Source of the DNA: JBBQLG01 sp964251665
Lineage (GTDB): Bacteria; Bacteroidota; Bacteroidia; Cytophagales; Spirosomataceae
Assembly (NCBI GenBank): GCA_964251665.1
Contig: CAXUKO010000002.1
Coordinates: 434,001-498,000, forward strand
Length of the DNA: 64,000 bases
Direction: 5' to 3'
Each line of letters begins with the position of its first letter. Position 1 is the first letter of the stretch. This document shows, in pieces, positions 26,980-33,707 of the stretch. Both the position numbers and the translations under genes were made by a program. Below the pieces are notes generated by a model. It worked only from the letters and a program-made list of their open reading frames with translations. It was not told the origin of the DNA and made no database searches.

Positions 26980-27474
26980 AACGCATGAGCTTTTCCTGTA
27001 GACTCACCCGGCGGGCAAGGGGTTGGAAGCAGGTACAACAACTGCCAATTTTTAATCTCCTGCCGACCAAGACACATGTACCGGTAGCCGGTAGTATAGC
27101 AGGTACCGGTACCTGAATGAAAAAAACACCCCCCCCCGTCAATACCCCCCCCCTCTCTGGCTAACAGAGACGAAAGGATTCGCATCCTCGGTACAGGCTC
27201 TCCGAAGGCTCGGTACGCTGCCAGTTTACACTCTAATCGGTACGTAGGTGGGACTACCACAGCCGACCCTCTATCTGCACCCGCCGTTTTCTCGCATCCC
27301 CCGCCGTTACCTCCCCCGGCCTTTGTCCTACAGGTTGCCACAGTATTGACAGTGTGTACATCGCGTGAGGTTTTCGGAGTGAGTAAGGCGGGGAGTAGCG
27401 TATGGCCGGAAACTACAAGGGGAGACGGGCAGGTAAGGGCGGTAGCCGAGCAGAAAAAAGTTTCGTCTCAATAC
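26980..27474. other. non-coding stretch with C-homopolymers and a 12-bp palindrome
   Basis: No convincing gene here. It contains a perfect palindrome GGTACCGGTACC (27102-27113) and two runs of nine C residues (27129-27137 and 27145-27153) separated by GTCAATA. The reading frames crossing it have Gly/Cys-rich or repetitive composition and are not credible proteins. Confidence 0.6.
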
Positions 27475-27505
27475 TTGCATCTAATACATTATTGTATTAC
27501 TTTTG
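27475..27505 (+). promoter_or_regulatory. promoter and operator of the ADP-ribosyltransferase/XRE operon
   Basis: A -33 element TTG (27475-27477) and a -7 element TACTTTTG (27498-27505) are separated by 20 nt, matching the Bacteroidota primary sigma consensus. Between them lies a palindrome with 7-bp arms, TAATACA (27482-27488) and TGTATTA (27493-27499), split by TTAT. Its right arm overlaps the -7 element. A repressor bound here would block RNA polymerase; the downstream XRE protein is the obvious candidate. Confidence 0.65.
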
Positions 27506-27549
27506 TTTCAACATAAGCCCGCTACCGAGGTGCTACATCGGAGTTAAAA

Positions 27550-27987
27550 ATGCAAGCAATTACCGAATACACCGCCCATGCTTACCGGTCGATCAACCGG
27601 AGCCTATTGGGTGGAGTTATTACCCAACAAGCCAACGAACTACGGGACGCCTTAAACCGCTTAGACCCGCTACCGGGGACGACCTACCGGACGTTTTGGG
27701 TTGATGAACTTGAGCAGTACGCTACCGCTCTGAAAACCAGTCAGACCATTACGTTTGATTCCTTTGTCAGTACCAGCCGTTTGGCGGAAGTCGCGGCCAA
27801 ATTTAAGGGTAACGTAAAATTGACTATTCAGGGTAGGACAGGCCGGGACATCGCCCCGTTTAGTGATTCTCCCGCCGAACAGGAAACCTTGTTCCTACCG
27901 GGCCTGACCTTTCAGATTAAGCGGGTCAGGGTGGTAAAGATCGGGGGCCGGGTACTGGTTGTAGAAGCCGAACTAATTGAACTCTAA
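27550..27987 (+). CDS. mono-ADP-ribosyltransferase (ADPRT exoenzyme fold), putative toxin
   Basis: 145 residues matching the ADP-ribosyltransferase exoenzyme fold (Pfam PF03496-like). All three catalytic signatures are visible: Arg47 in TTYRTF, the STS motif at 74-76 in FVSTSR, and the ExE motif Glu110-Gln-Glu112 in PAEQETLFLPG. The ExE form normally marks Arg-modifying transferases. The N-terminal ITEYTAHAYRSINRSL and the GRTGRDIAPFS loop also fit the family. There is no signal peptide, so it should act inside the producing cell. The XRE regulator follows after 32 bp, giving a toxin-first, antitoxin-second order. Alternatives are a phage ModA-like host modifier or an anti-phage effector. Confidence 0.78.
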   Translation: MQAITEYTAHAYRSINRSLLGGVITQQANELRDALNRLDPLPGTTYRTFWVDELEQYATALKTSQTITFDSFVSTSRLAEVAAKFKGNVKLTIQGRTGRDIAPFSDSPAEQETLFLPGLTFQIKRVRVVKIGGRVLVVEAELIEL

Positions 27988-28019
27988 ACACGGAGCCGGA
28001 CCGTATTCCGGTGCACTAT

Positions 28020-28394
28020 ATGATAGACGACCAGACCAGTAAGAAAACGACCGAAACGGTTGGCGACCGGATGCAGTCGGCAGGAGCGGGCCGGTTATCG
28101 GGCGACGCTGACCCCGAACGCCCCGACGATGAAGATGTTAATTTGCCCGGCGAACTGCTTGAGGCCTCCCCGCTTCGGCTCTCCAACACGCCCGACCAGA
28201 TACCCAAACTTATCGCCGAACTGCGAAAGTTTCGGGGTATGACCCAGGCTCAGTTAGGCGAAGCCATCGGCTACCCGGCCCCGGTTATCGGCAACATCGA
28301 ACAAGGTTCCCGCAAACTCGGACTAAAGACCCTCGGCGATTTATTTAATGCGCTGGGTGGGGAGTTACATATTGAGTTCCGGGCCAAAAAGTGA
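28020..28394 (+). CDS. XRE family transcriptional regulator, putative antitoxin
   Basis: 124 residues from the ATG at 28020; a GTG at 28011 is an alternative. Residues 1-55 are acidic and probably disordered (PERPDDEDVNLPGELLEA). Residues about 60-118 form a Cro/CI-type HTH: IPKLIAELRKFRGMTQAQLG, then EAIGYPAPVIGNIEQG with SRKLGLKTL. The domain resembles HigA/HipB-type antitoxin regulators. It directly follows the ADP-ribosyltransferase gene. A disordered acidic arm plus an HTH is a common antitoxin plan in which the arm neutralises the toxin; here that is inference. Confidence 0.8.
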   Translation: MIDDQTSKKTTETVGDRMQSAGAGRLSGDADPERPDDEDVNLPGELLEASPLRLSNTPDQIPKLIAELRKFRGMTQAQLGEAIGYPAPVIGNIEQGSRKLGLKTLGDLFNALGGELHIEFRAKK

Positions 28395-28849
28395 GTTGAC
28401 CTAACGGGTAATAGATGGAGCCCCGTTTTATGAACAGATAAATTATAGGTGAAAACGTCTTGTAACTAACTGGTAATTAGGTAACTAATATTTGAACGTC
28501 TTTGTCGTGTTCAATAAAAACTCGTATGCTTGTAGACGCTTCACGAGCAACCTTCAAGACGTGCGGTTAACCCTTACCATTACCTTACTTGTCAAAACAT
28601 TGTTTTATCTACCCGTGCAGGCTACCCGTTAATAAGCCAAAACCTATGCGAAGAAACAAGCGAAGTTAACCCTGTCAGTCAGGTACGACGAGCCAGTAAG
28701 AAGGCTGTCTACCGGGAAGTAACGATACTCACGATACAGCTGTGGAGCGTGAGGAAGAAAGCAACAGAAGTACCATAAAAAAAGCCCCAACGCTATCTGT
28801 TTGGCGACCGAAGCGAAGGGGCAAAGACAATCTAACCATCAAGATTATT
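28395..28849. other. non-coding region with repeated ACGTCTT motifs
   Basis: About 450 bp with no credible gene. ACGTCTT occurs in direct orientation at 28455-28461 and 28496-28502 and inverted (AAGACGT) at 28556-28562. A GC-rich hairpin (GCCCCAACGCT with AGCGAAGGGGC) lies within about 28783-28821, just before the next gene. The repeats could be protein-binding sites, such as an iteron-type origin. Confidence 0.4.
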
Positions 28850-29137
28850 ATGTCTACCGTGCAAAATACGCCAGCACAGGGCGTCAATCCAAATCCTTGT
28901 CAGTCATTTAGTATCCAGTTCAATTTCGTTTCCCGGCTCGAACTCGAAGAAATGCAGTGGGCTTTGTCCGAGCGCATTGACAGCCTACAGGAACACCTGA
29001 TTGAAATAGCCCGTGAGGAAGGCATTGACAGTGACGCCGTGACCCGTGCACAATCGTCGCTGTATCACATCCAACGCATACAGGCTCATCTTATGCGTAG
29101 CCTTGCCGACGTAGTTCTCCCGCCCAAGTCCAACTAA
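28850..29137 (+). CDS. small helical hypothetical protein
   Basis: 95 residues from the ATG at 28850. A longer GTG-started frame from 28742 is less likely because its first 36 residues are basic and low in protein-like content. The body is a helical hairpin (SRLELEEMQWALSERIDSLQ and VTRAQSSLYHIQRIQAHLMR). No known domain. Mobile-element accessory gene. Confidence 0.6.
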   Translation: MSTVQNTPAQGVNPNPCQSFSIQFNFVSRLELEEMQWALSERIDSLQEHLIEIAREEGIDSDAVTRAQSSLYHIQRIQAHLMRSLADVVLPPKSN

Positions 29138-29218
29138 CCATCTCGTATACCCGGCGCATCTTGTTACAGGGTGCGCCGGATGAAAAATCATTTGTAAACC
29201 TCAGTCAACTAAATCTGT

Positions 29219-29452
29219 ATGAAAGCGCACGACATTACCGAAATTGCCGACGACCGTCAACTTTACCTAATGTTTTACAGTGAAACGCAGGAGTTGTTTT
29301 CCTTAACTGAAAGCGGACAGCACGACGCCTGGACGGGCAAGTTTATCATCGGGTGTTACATGCTCGACCGCCACAAGGGATTCTCGCACAGCGAAGCCCT
29401 CCAAAACGCACAGGCCGCACTCATTTCACGCCCTTACCTGCAAACACTATGA
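29219..29452 (+). CDS. hypothetical protein
   Basis: 77 residues. The pattern EIADDRQLYLMFYSETQELF followed by an amphipathic helix suggests a small globular helical protein. It overlaps the next gene by 4 bp (ATGA at 29449-29452), indicating coupling. Confidence 0.6.
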   Translation: MKAHDITEIADDRQLYLMFYSETQELFSLTESGQHDAWTGKFIIGCYMLDRHKGFSHSEALQNAQAALISRPYLQTL

Positions 29453-29781
29453 TCGACCTCGGTAATGGTTTGAAGATTGTAAGTGACGAAGAAATCAGGT
29501 TAGTCGTGCGCTACACGGTAGAGGAAATTATGCGACAGGGGAAGCCCAACGCGGAGGACGTACAATACCTCACACCCGCGAAGCTGGCACCAATCGTGAA
29601 CGTCGGGGACAGTGCAATCCGCGCGGCCATCAAAGCGGGGCACTACGGACAGACCGACAGTGAGTCGGGCCGGTGTTACGCTACGGTCAGTGAGTGTAGA
29701 GCGTGGCACTTCGGGGGTAAGCAGAAAGCGCAAGAGGAAAAAGCCCTTGCCAGAAGTCGAAAGCTTTTCAGTCTGGACTAA
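29449..29781 (+). CDS. small HTH-like hypothetical protein
   Basis: 110 residues, with the start overlapping the previous stop. A central AKLAPIVNVGDSAIRAAIKA segment followed by CYATVSECRAW resembles the excisionase/MerR-like HTH layout (helix-turn-helix plus wing). It could be a second regulator or directionality factor of the element. A terminator follows. Confidence 0.6.
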   Translation: MIDLGNGLKIVSDEEIRLVVRYTVEEIMRQGKPNAEDVQYLTPAKLAPIVNVGDSAIRAAIKAGHYGQTDSESGRCYATVSECRAWHFGGKQKAQEEKALARSRKLFSLD

Positions 29782-29806
29782 TCCGGTAGCAAAAGTGTAA
29801 ATTGAC

Positions 29807-29840
29807 AAACGCCCAACCTGCAACGGAAGGGCGTTTTGTT
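29807..29840 (+). terminator. rho-independent terminator
   Basis: AAACGCCC (29807-29814) pairs with GGGCGTTT (29829-29836) and a T-rich run follows. It lies 26 bp after the stop at 29781. Confidence 0.75.
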
Positions 29841-29867
29841 TTCAGCCTGAAGCGTCGATAATGCTTA

Positions 29868-30320
29868 TTATAGGGGTCTGTCAAATGTGAAATAGAACAT
29901 GCACGAGTAGCCATTGGGGGTCTTCTGGCATACATTCTCTGCCTTAACGTTTCGGTCTAAAACTGTATGTCTGGCAACCCAATGATCGCTGTCTACTTGC
30001 TTGAAGGCTCGCATTACCTTATCGTATTGAATCCTGTACGCTAACTCCGTGTCAAATTCGTAAACCTCTGCTTCGCAAACTCCCCTGCTATTAAAACAGA
30101 AAGTAATTGTCTTGCTGTCACCATGCGACTTGATTAATTTCCAGCCATCGAGTGGGCCACCCTTTGCGATACTACCAACCTCCCACGTGTATCCTTTCCC
30201 AATACAGTAGCCATGAACCATATCAATGTTTTCATTTAGGCCAGCCTGAGCAAAACTATTAGCGTGAAAGCACAGCCAAAGAAAACCTGAAAAACAAAAT
30301 CTGATAATAGTTACGCGCAT
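29868..30320 (-). CDS. secreted hypothetical protein
   Basis: 150 residues with a signal peptide (MRVTIIRFCFSGFLWLCFHA, then ending near SFAQA). The mature part has several Cys (YCIGKGY, RGVCEAEVYEFD, NVCQKTPNGYSC) that could pair in the periplasm. No recognised domain. Element cargo. Confidence 0.62.
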   Translation of the reverse strand: MRVTIIRFCFSGFLWLCFHANSFAQAGLNENIDMVHGYCIGKGYTWEVGSIAKGGPLDGWKLIKSHGDSKTITFCFNSRGVCEAEVYEFDTELAYRIQYDKVMRAFKQVDSDHWVARHTVLDRNVKAENVCQKTPNGYSCMFYFTFDRPL

Positions 30321-30350
30321 GGATATAACAAGATTAAAGTGTGGACAAGA

Positions 30351-30614
30351 TTAGTAGCAGATACGGCACTCTTTACGCCCCTTGTTGACAGCATCCTGCA
30401 CCGACACGCGAATGATAGACGCCCGGCAGTTTGCCAGCCCGCGACACTGATATTTATGGTAGGCATACGCCCGCGCACTCTCACATATCAATACACTGCC
30501 AGTAGCAGCATTAGGGCGCGCTGAGACTTTGGCCCGGGTGTACGGGTAGGGTGTTTGCAGTACAAGTAAACAGTACACCGCTACCAAGCCAGCCAGCCGT
30601 TTACTTTGCTTCAT
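30351..30614 (-). CDS. small secreted Cys-motif protein
   Basis: 87 residues with an N-terminal hydrophobic signal. The mature part follows the pattern VLICESARAYAYHKYQCRGL, then ANCRASIIRVSVQDA and ECRICY. A family of small Bacteroidota exported proteins with a Y-H-x4-C-R-G-L-x-x-C core ending in CxxC shows this pattern, and it suggests a small zinc or disulphide fold. The start lies inside the end of the upstream lipoprotein gene (14-bp overlap), so the two are one transcript. Confidence 0.6.
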   Translation of the reverse strand: MKQSKRLAGLVAVYCLLVLQTPYPYTRAKVSARPNAATGSVLICESARAYAYHKYQCRGLANCRASIIRVSVQDAVNKGRKECRICY

Positions 30615-30915
30615 GCTGTAGTCTATCCAGTTCGCGAATTACAGCCCGGTGCGTTTCGGCACTGGCTATACTGTCTGTGTAATGCTCCTTGATTAGGCCA
30701 GCCCGGTACAAACTATCGAGGGGAACCCCGTCGAGTTTCCTCCTACTAACACCATACACAATAGCCCCCCAAATAACCATTCTGGCGGCTTCACGGTCTG
30801 ACATTGCCAGTTCCTTAATATTGGCGTTGATCGTAGCTCTGGCGTAAGTTCTATGCAGTACGTTATCGCAGGACGAACAGGTTAGTAACAGGCACAGTAG
30901 ATATAGCTTGTACAT
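30601..30915 (-). CDS. small lipoprotein, element cargo
   Basis: 104 residues starting MYKLYLLCLLLTCSSCDNVL, a lipoprotein signal with likely lipidated Cys16. The rest is helical with no known domain. It overlaps the Cys-motif gene by 14 bp, forming a two-gene exported-protein cassette next to the element's right end. Confidence 0.58.
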   Translation of the reverse strand: MYKLYLLCLLLTCSSCDNVLHRTYARATINANIKELAMSDREAARMVIWGAIVYGVSRRKLDGVPLDSLYRAGLIKEHYTDSIASAETHRAVIRELDRLQHEAK

Positions 30916-30993
30916 TCAGTGTAGGCGGGAGACGGGGCAATATACATATCTTGTGGTAATCTCCTACATTCGTCTAAATGCCTACATCGTACA

Positions 30994-31230
30994 ATGACGC
31001 TTTACGAGTTCAACGCCCTCAGTGATGAGCAGCAGATGCAATGTTGGATGCAGCAGGGGCAGTTCTTAATGACCCGGCACACCGAGCAGTTCGCAGTGAA
31101 TCTGTATGCTGTTGAGGGATTCTTTATTGAGGTCTGGTACAACCCGTACCTAAACCAGATCAACCGGCTCCGTAGCTTTTCGTCAGTACGGGCGTTAGAC
31201 GACTACCTACCCCACATTTGGCTTGAATAG
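30994..31230 (+). CDS. small hypothetical protein
   Basis: 78 residues. MTLYEFNALSDEQQMQCWMQ then FFIEVWYNPYLNQINRLRSF reads like a known kind of small Bacteroidota mobile-element protein with a beta-hairpin built around VEVWY. Function unknown. Confidence 0.6.
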   Translation: MTLYEFNALSDEQQMQCWMQQGQFLMTRHTEQFAVNLYAVEGFFIEVWYNPYLNQINRLRSFSSVRALDDYLPHIWLE

Positions 31231-31236
31231 CAGCGG

Positions 31237-31353
31237 TCAGCCCCCTCCCGCCAGTACAGCACCAATAATAAGACCACAGGCGAACACTATGCCCACCAGC
31301 AATACCCGGCGCATGAATTGTTGTCGAGGTGGTATGTCAGCGAAGGACTTCAT
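31237..31353 (-). CDS. 38-residue single-pass membrane protein
   Basis: A short frame begins MKSFADIPPRQQFMRRVLLV and continues as a transmembrane segment (GIVFACGLIIGAVLA) to a stop at 31237-31239. Positive residues before the helix place the N-terminus in the cytoplasm. It converges on the gene ending at 31230. Small size leaves some doubt. Confidence 0.5.
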   Translation of the reverse strand: MKSFADIPPRQQFMRRVLLVGIVFACGLIIGAVLAGGG

Positions 31354-31403
31354 GACTATCAGTTCAGTACTCGAATAGAGTAATTTTCAGCGAAGGAAAA
31401 TCA

Positions 31404-31425
31404 TTGTTGTACCTAACGTTGTACC
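31404..31425 (+). repeat. right-end copy of the 22-bp arm-site repeat
   Basis: Identical over 22 bp to 18912-18933 and contains two GTTGTACC copies (31406-31413 and 31418-31425). A matching pair at both element ends supports an integrase-binding role. Confidence 0.6.
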
Positions 31426-31437
31426 CGGACATAAAAA

Positions 31438-31465
31438 AAGCACTTAACATTGCTGCTAAGTGCTT
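31438..31465 (-). terminator. tRNA-Asp terminator supplied by the element
   Basis: A 9-bp stem (31438-31446 with 31457-31465) with a run of A on the plus strand at 31433-31439, i.e. a T-run after the stem on the minus strand. It lies 10 bp beyond the tRNA 3' end and replaces the displaced hairpin at 18700-18750. Confidence 0.7.
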
Positions 31466-31474
31466 GATTATCAG

Positions 31475-31551
31475 TGGCGGTCCGGACGGGGCTCGAACCC
31501 GCGACCCCCTGCGTGACAGGCAGGTATTCTAACCAACTGAACTACCGAACC
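31475..31551 (-). tRNA. tRNA-Asp (anticodon GUC), intact, with encoded CCA
   Basis: The minus strand folds as a standard tRNA. The acceptor GGTTCGG pairs with CCGGACC (one G-U), the D arm contains AGTTCAGTTGGTTAGAA, the anticodon loop reads CTGTCAC with anticodon GTC, and the T arm contains GGTTCGAGCCCC. The discriminator is G and CCA is encoded (31475-31477). The 3' part is attR, identical to attL. Confidence 0.95.
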
Positions 31552-31596
31552 ATTCTCCGATGTAGGTTTTTGTTGCCGTCTGCCTTTATCGTGGTA

Positions 31597-31627
31597 CAAA
31601 AGTAGACGCTTCACCGCTGTTAAGCAA
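31597..31627 (-). promoter_or_regulatory. tRNA-Asp promoter
   Basis: On the minus strand, TTG (31625-31627) lies 20 nt upstream of TACTTTTG (31597-31604), a good Bacteroidota promoter about 45 bp upstream of the tRNA 5' end. The rest of the 31552-31810 gap shows nothing else I can identify. Confidence 0.6.
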
Positions 31628-31810
31628 CTGTTACGCCTAAAAAAAATGCCAAAAATGCCGACTCGCTTCATTACCGATTGATTACCAAAGGAGTAGTTTG
31701 TTGAATTGTTGAAAAAAAGATTCCACGTATTCCGTTGGGTGCGTTCAACAAGTTTGGTGGTTCAGGGGTGAACGCGTACTTTTCCGGCCAACTCAACTTA
31801 GCAATGACGT

Positions 31811-32356
31811 ATGCAACTATCGCCCTTCTATATAGAAATGCTCTTTAGCGGAGCAGCCCGAACTGGTAGTGAAGGGCGTCGTTCGTACCCGGCCGCATCG
31901 CTGGAAATCATGCTGATGGACTATGCCCGGCATCGGGCCGCCAACAAAGAGATCGATACCTTCCGGCAACTTTGCAGCATCTTCGACTGGCAGCTCACCC
32001 GCCGTCAGCAGAATACGTACATCCGTCAGCTTAAACAGGGACAGACACTCGTCCTTACCGATCTGTCCAAAGTGATTCTCTGGACAAGTCAGAATTTTAT
32101 GCGGATGACCGGCTACCGGCCTGCCGACGCGCTGGGGCACACACCGTCTCTGTTGCAGGGACCGGACACCGACTCCCGTACCACACAACACATTCGGGAG
32201 CAACTTAGTCGAGCCAAACCGGTTCGTGCCGACCTGACCAACTACCGCAAAGATGGCAGTACCTATACCTGCCGCATCGCCATCAATCCTCTGCGTAACA
32301 CACAGGGCGAACTGACGCACTTCTTAGCCGTGGAACAGGAAGTAATCTCAGAATAG
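31811..32356 (+). CDS. PAS domain protein, LOV-like without the photoactive cysteine
   Basis: 181 residues. The C-terminal PAS domain (about 75-180) has VLTDLSKVILWTSQNFMRMT, GYRPADALGH, SLLQGPDTDSRT, YRKDGSTYTC and INPLRNTQGELTHFLAVEQ. This is the LOV-type layout, but the flavin-adduct motif GxNCRFLQ reads GHTPSLLQ, so the Cys is absent. There is no output domain. The N-terminus may be a helical partner region. Probably a soluble sensory or scaffold protein. It is the first gene after the mobile element. Confidence 0.78.
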   Translation: MQLSPFYIEMLFSGAARTGSEGRRSYPAASLEIMLMDYARHRAANKEIDTFRQLCSIFDWQLTRRQQNTYIRQLKQGQTLVLTDLSKVILWTSQNFMRMTGYRPADALGHTPSLLQGPDTDSRTTQHIREQLSRAKPVRADLTNYRKDGSTYTCRIAINPLRNTQGELTHFLAVEQEVISE

Positions 32357-32539
32357 TAGCAGGGCAGTAGGCTCATACTAACGAAGGCAGCGCAAAACCG
32401 GCTCGGCGTCTGTAATCGCCGGTTGTCCGACTCATTATAAAGTCTATTCCCTAAAATTCACAAACCATATACAGGCCGGGCCGTTATAGTTGGCAATTGT
32501 TCTACTAAAACTGTGGAATATAAAGACAATTAATGGGCA

Positions 32540-33685
32540 ATGGCAGCACACTCACGAGCAGGTAACCGCAGGCATACCCGACTGATCTCACCGTACGGAA
32601 TCGGGTTGGTAGTACTTGGGCTGGTGACATCACTATCGGCCTGTAACGACGAACGCACTTCTGTTAATTCCGGTAATCTCCTGGATGTTTATCAGGCCGA
32701 TACCATCTGGAATGGTATAACGATTACGAACGAAGGACGGTCTTTTGTCTGCTTTCCGCATGGCGAGGGTGATCCGGGAACGCGCATTGGTGAAGTGATT
32801 AATAATAAGGTGGTGCCTTACCCAACCTCCGACTGGAATAACTGGAAACCCGGTGCCGACGCCCGGCAGAAGTTTGTCCGAACCAACGCTCTCCGTATCG
32901 GCCCCGATGGTAATCTGTGGATTGTTGATACCGGTACCCCGATGATGGATGCCGCTGTGGTGCCCAACGGCCCCAAACTGGTTGTCGTCAGTGTGGCGAC
33001 CAATCAGGTAGTTCGGACTATTCCGCTCGATGCGCTGGTTAGAGAAAAAAGCTTTGTCGATGATCTGCGGTTCAATAGATCGTCCATTTACCTGACCGAT
33101 GCCGGTGCGCCCGGGTTGATTGTTCTGAACGCGCAAACGGGACAGGGTCGGCGGTTGCTCGATAATGATACGTCGACGACGGACCGGCGGCCCATGTATG
33201 GTGAAGGAAAGATTTTGCGGAAACCCAGCGGGGAGGAAGTCCGGCTCCATGCCGACCAACTGGAGGTATCGCCCGATGGAAAGTATTTTTACTTCCAGCC
33301 ATCATCCGGGCCAATGTACCGCGTGGAAACCCGTTACCTCGATGATCCGGCTGTGTCATCGGCCGATCTGGCCCGGCAGGTGAAGTTCTTTTTTGATACC
33401 CCCACAACTGGTGGCACGGCTATTGACGCCGACGGCAATCTCTACGTTTCGGATACGAACCTGAAACGAATCCTGAAGATTACACCAGATGCCAGCGCAT
33501 CAACGCTGATTCAGGACGACCGGCTGATCTGGGCAGATGCCCTCTGGATCGACAATAGTGGCTCGCTGTGGATACCGGCCGCGCAGTTAAACCGCACCCC
33601 CGGCTTTCAGCAGGGCGTTTCCACGGTGCAGTTTCCTGTTCACATCTATAAACTGCCAATTGGTGCCAGGCCGCTTCGGAATTAG
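32540..33685 (+). CDS. major royal jelly/yellow-type propeller lipoprotein
   Basis: 381 residues. A lipoprotein-type signal ends LVTSLSAC (Cys at about 35) after a long positively charged start; no later in-frame Met precedes the signal. The rest is a beta-propeller: NALRIGPDGNLWIVDTGTP, IYLTDAGAPGLIVLNAQTG, LEVSPDGKYFYFQP and GTAIDADGNLYVSDTNLKRI. The pattern fits the MRJP/yellow family, related to SMP-30. Ligand or activity unknown. It stands alone, converging on the RND pump gene. Confidence 0.75.
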   Translation: MAAHSRAGNRRHTRLISPYGIGLVVLGLVTSLSACNDERTSVNSGNLLDVYQADTIWNGITITNEGRSFVCFPHGEGDPGTRIGEVINNKVVPYPTSDWNNWKPGADARQKFVRTNALRIGPDGNLWIVDTGTPMMDAAVVPNGPKLVVVSVATNQVVRTIPLDALVREKSFVDDLRFNRSSIYLTDAGAPGLIVLNAQTGQGRRLLDNDTSTTDRRPMYGEGKILRKPSGEEVRLHADQLEVSPDGKYFYFQPSSGPMYRVETRYLDDPAVSSADLARQVKFFFDTPTTGGTAIDADGNLYVSDTNLKRILKITPDASASTLIQDDRLIWADALWIDNSGSLWIPAAQLNRTPGFQQGVSTVQFPVHIYKLPIGARPLRN

Positions 33686-33707
33686 GCATCGGCTGCCATG
33701 CCCTCCA

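Larger units (their letters stand above)
18751..31521. mobile_element. integrative element in tRNA-Asp, about 12.7 kb
   Basis: Two perfect 47-bp direct repeats (18751-18797 and 31475-31521) bound the element. The right copy is the 3' part of an intact tRNA-Asp gene, from the anticodon arm through CCA; the left copy is only that 3' part. This is the classic signature of tyrosine-recombinase integration into a tRNA 3' end. The integrase gene lies next to the left copy. Contents are integrase, HTH excisionase-like protein, VRR-NUC nuclease, SF3 helicase, Toprim protein, wHTH protein, ADP-ribosyltransferase plus XRE regulator, and small cargo genes. No structural phage, packaging, relaxase or conjugation genes were seen, so a phage satellite or mobilisable island is more likely than an ICE or prophage. 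Confidence 0.9.

Noticed and set aside
26976..27341. 121-residue minus-strand frame crossing the C9 tracts
   Set aside because: Gly/Cys-rich, low-complexity composition and no recognisable domain; homopolymer runs drive it.
27402..27704. 100-residue plus-strand frame
   Set aside because: It overlaps the ADP-ribosyltransferase gene in another frame and lacks protein-like features.
18751..31521. Prophage or ICE
   Set aside because: No capsid, tail, terminase, relaxase or type IV secretion genes are visible between the att repeats.
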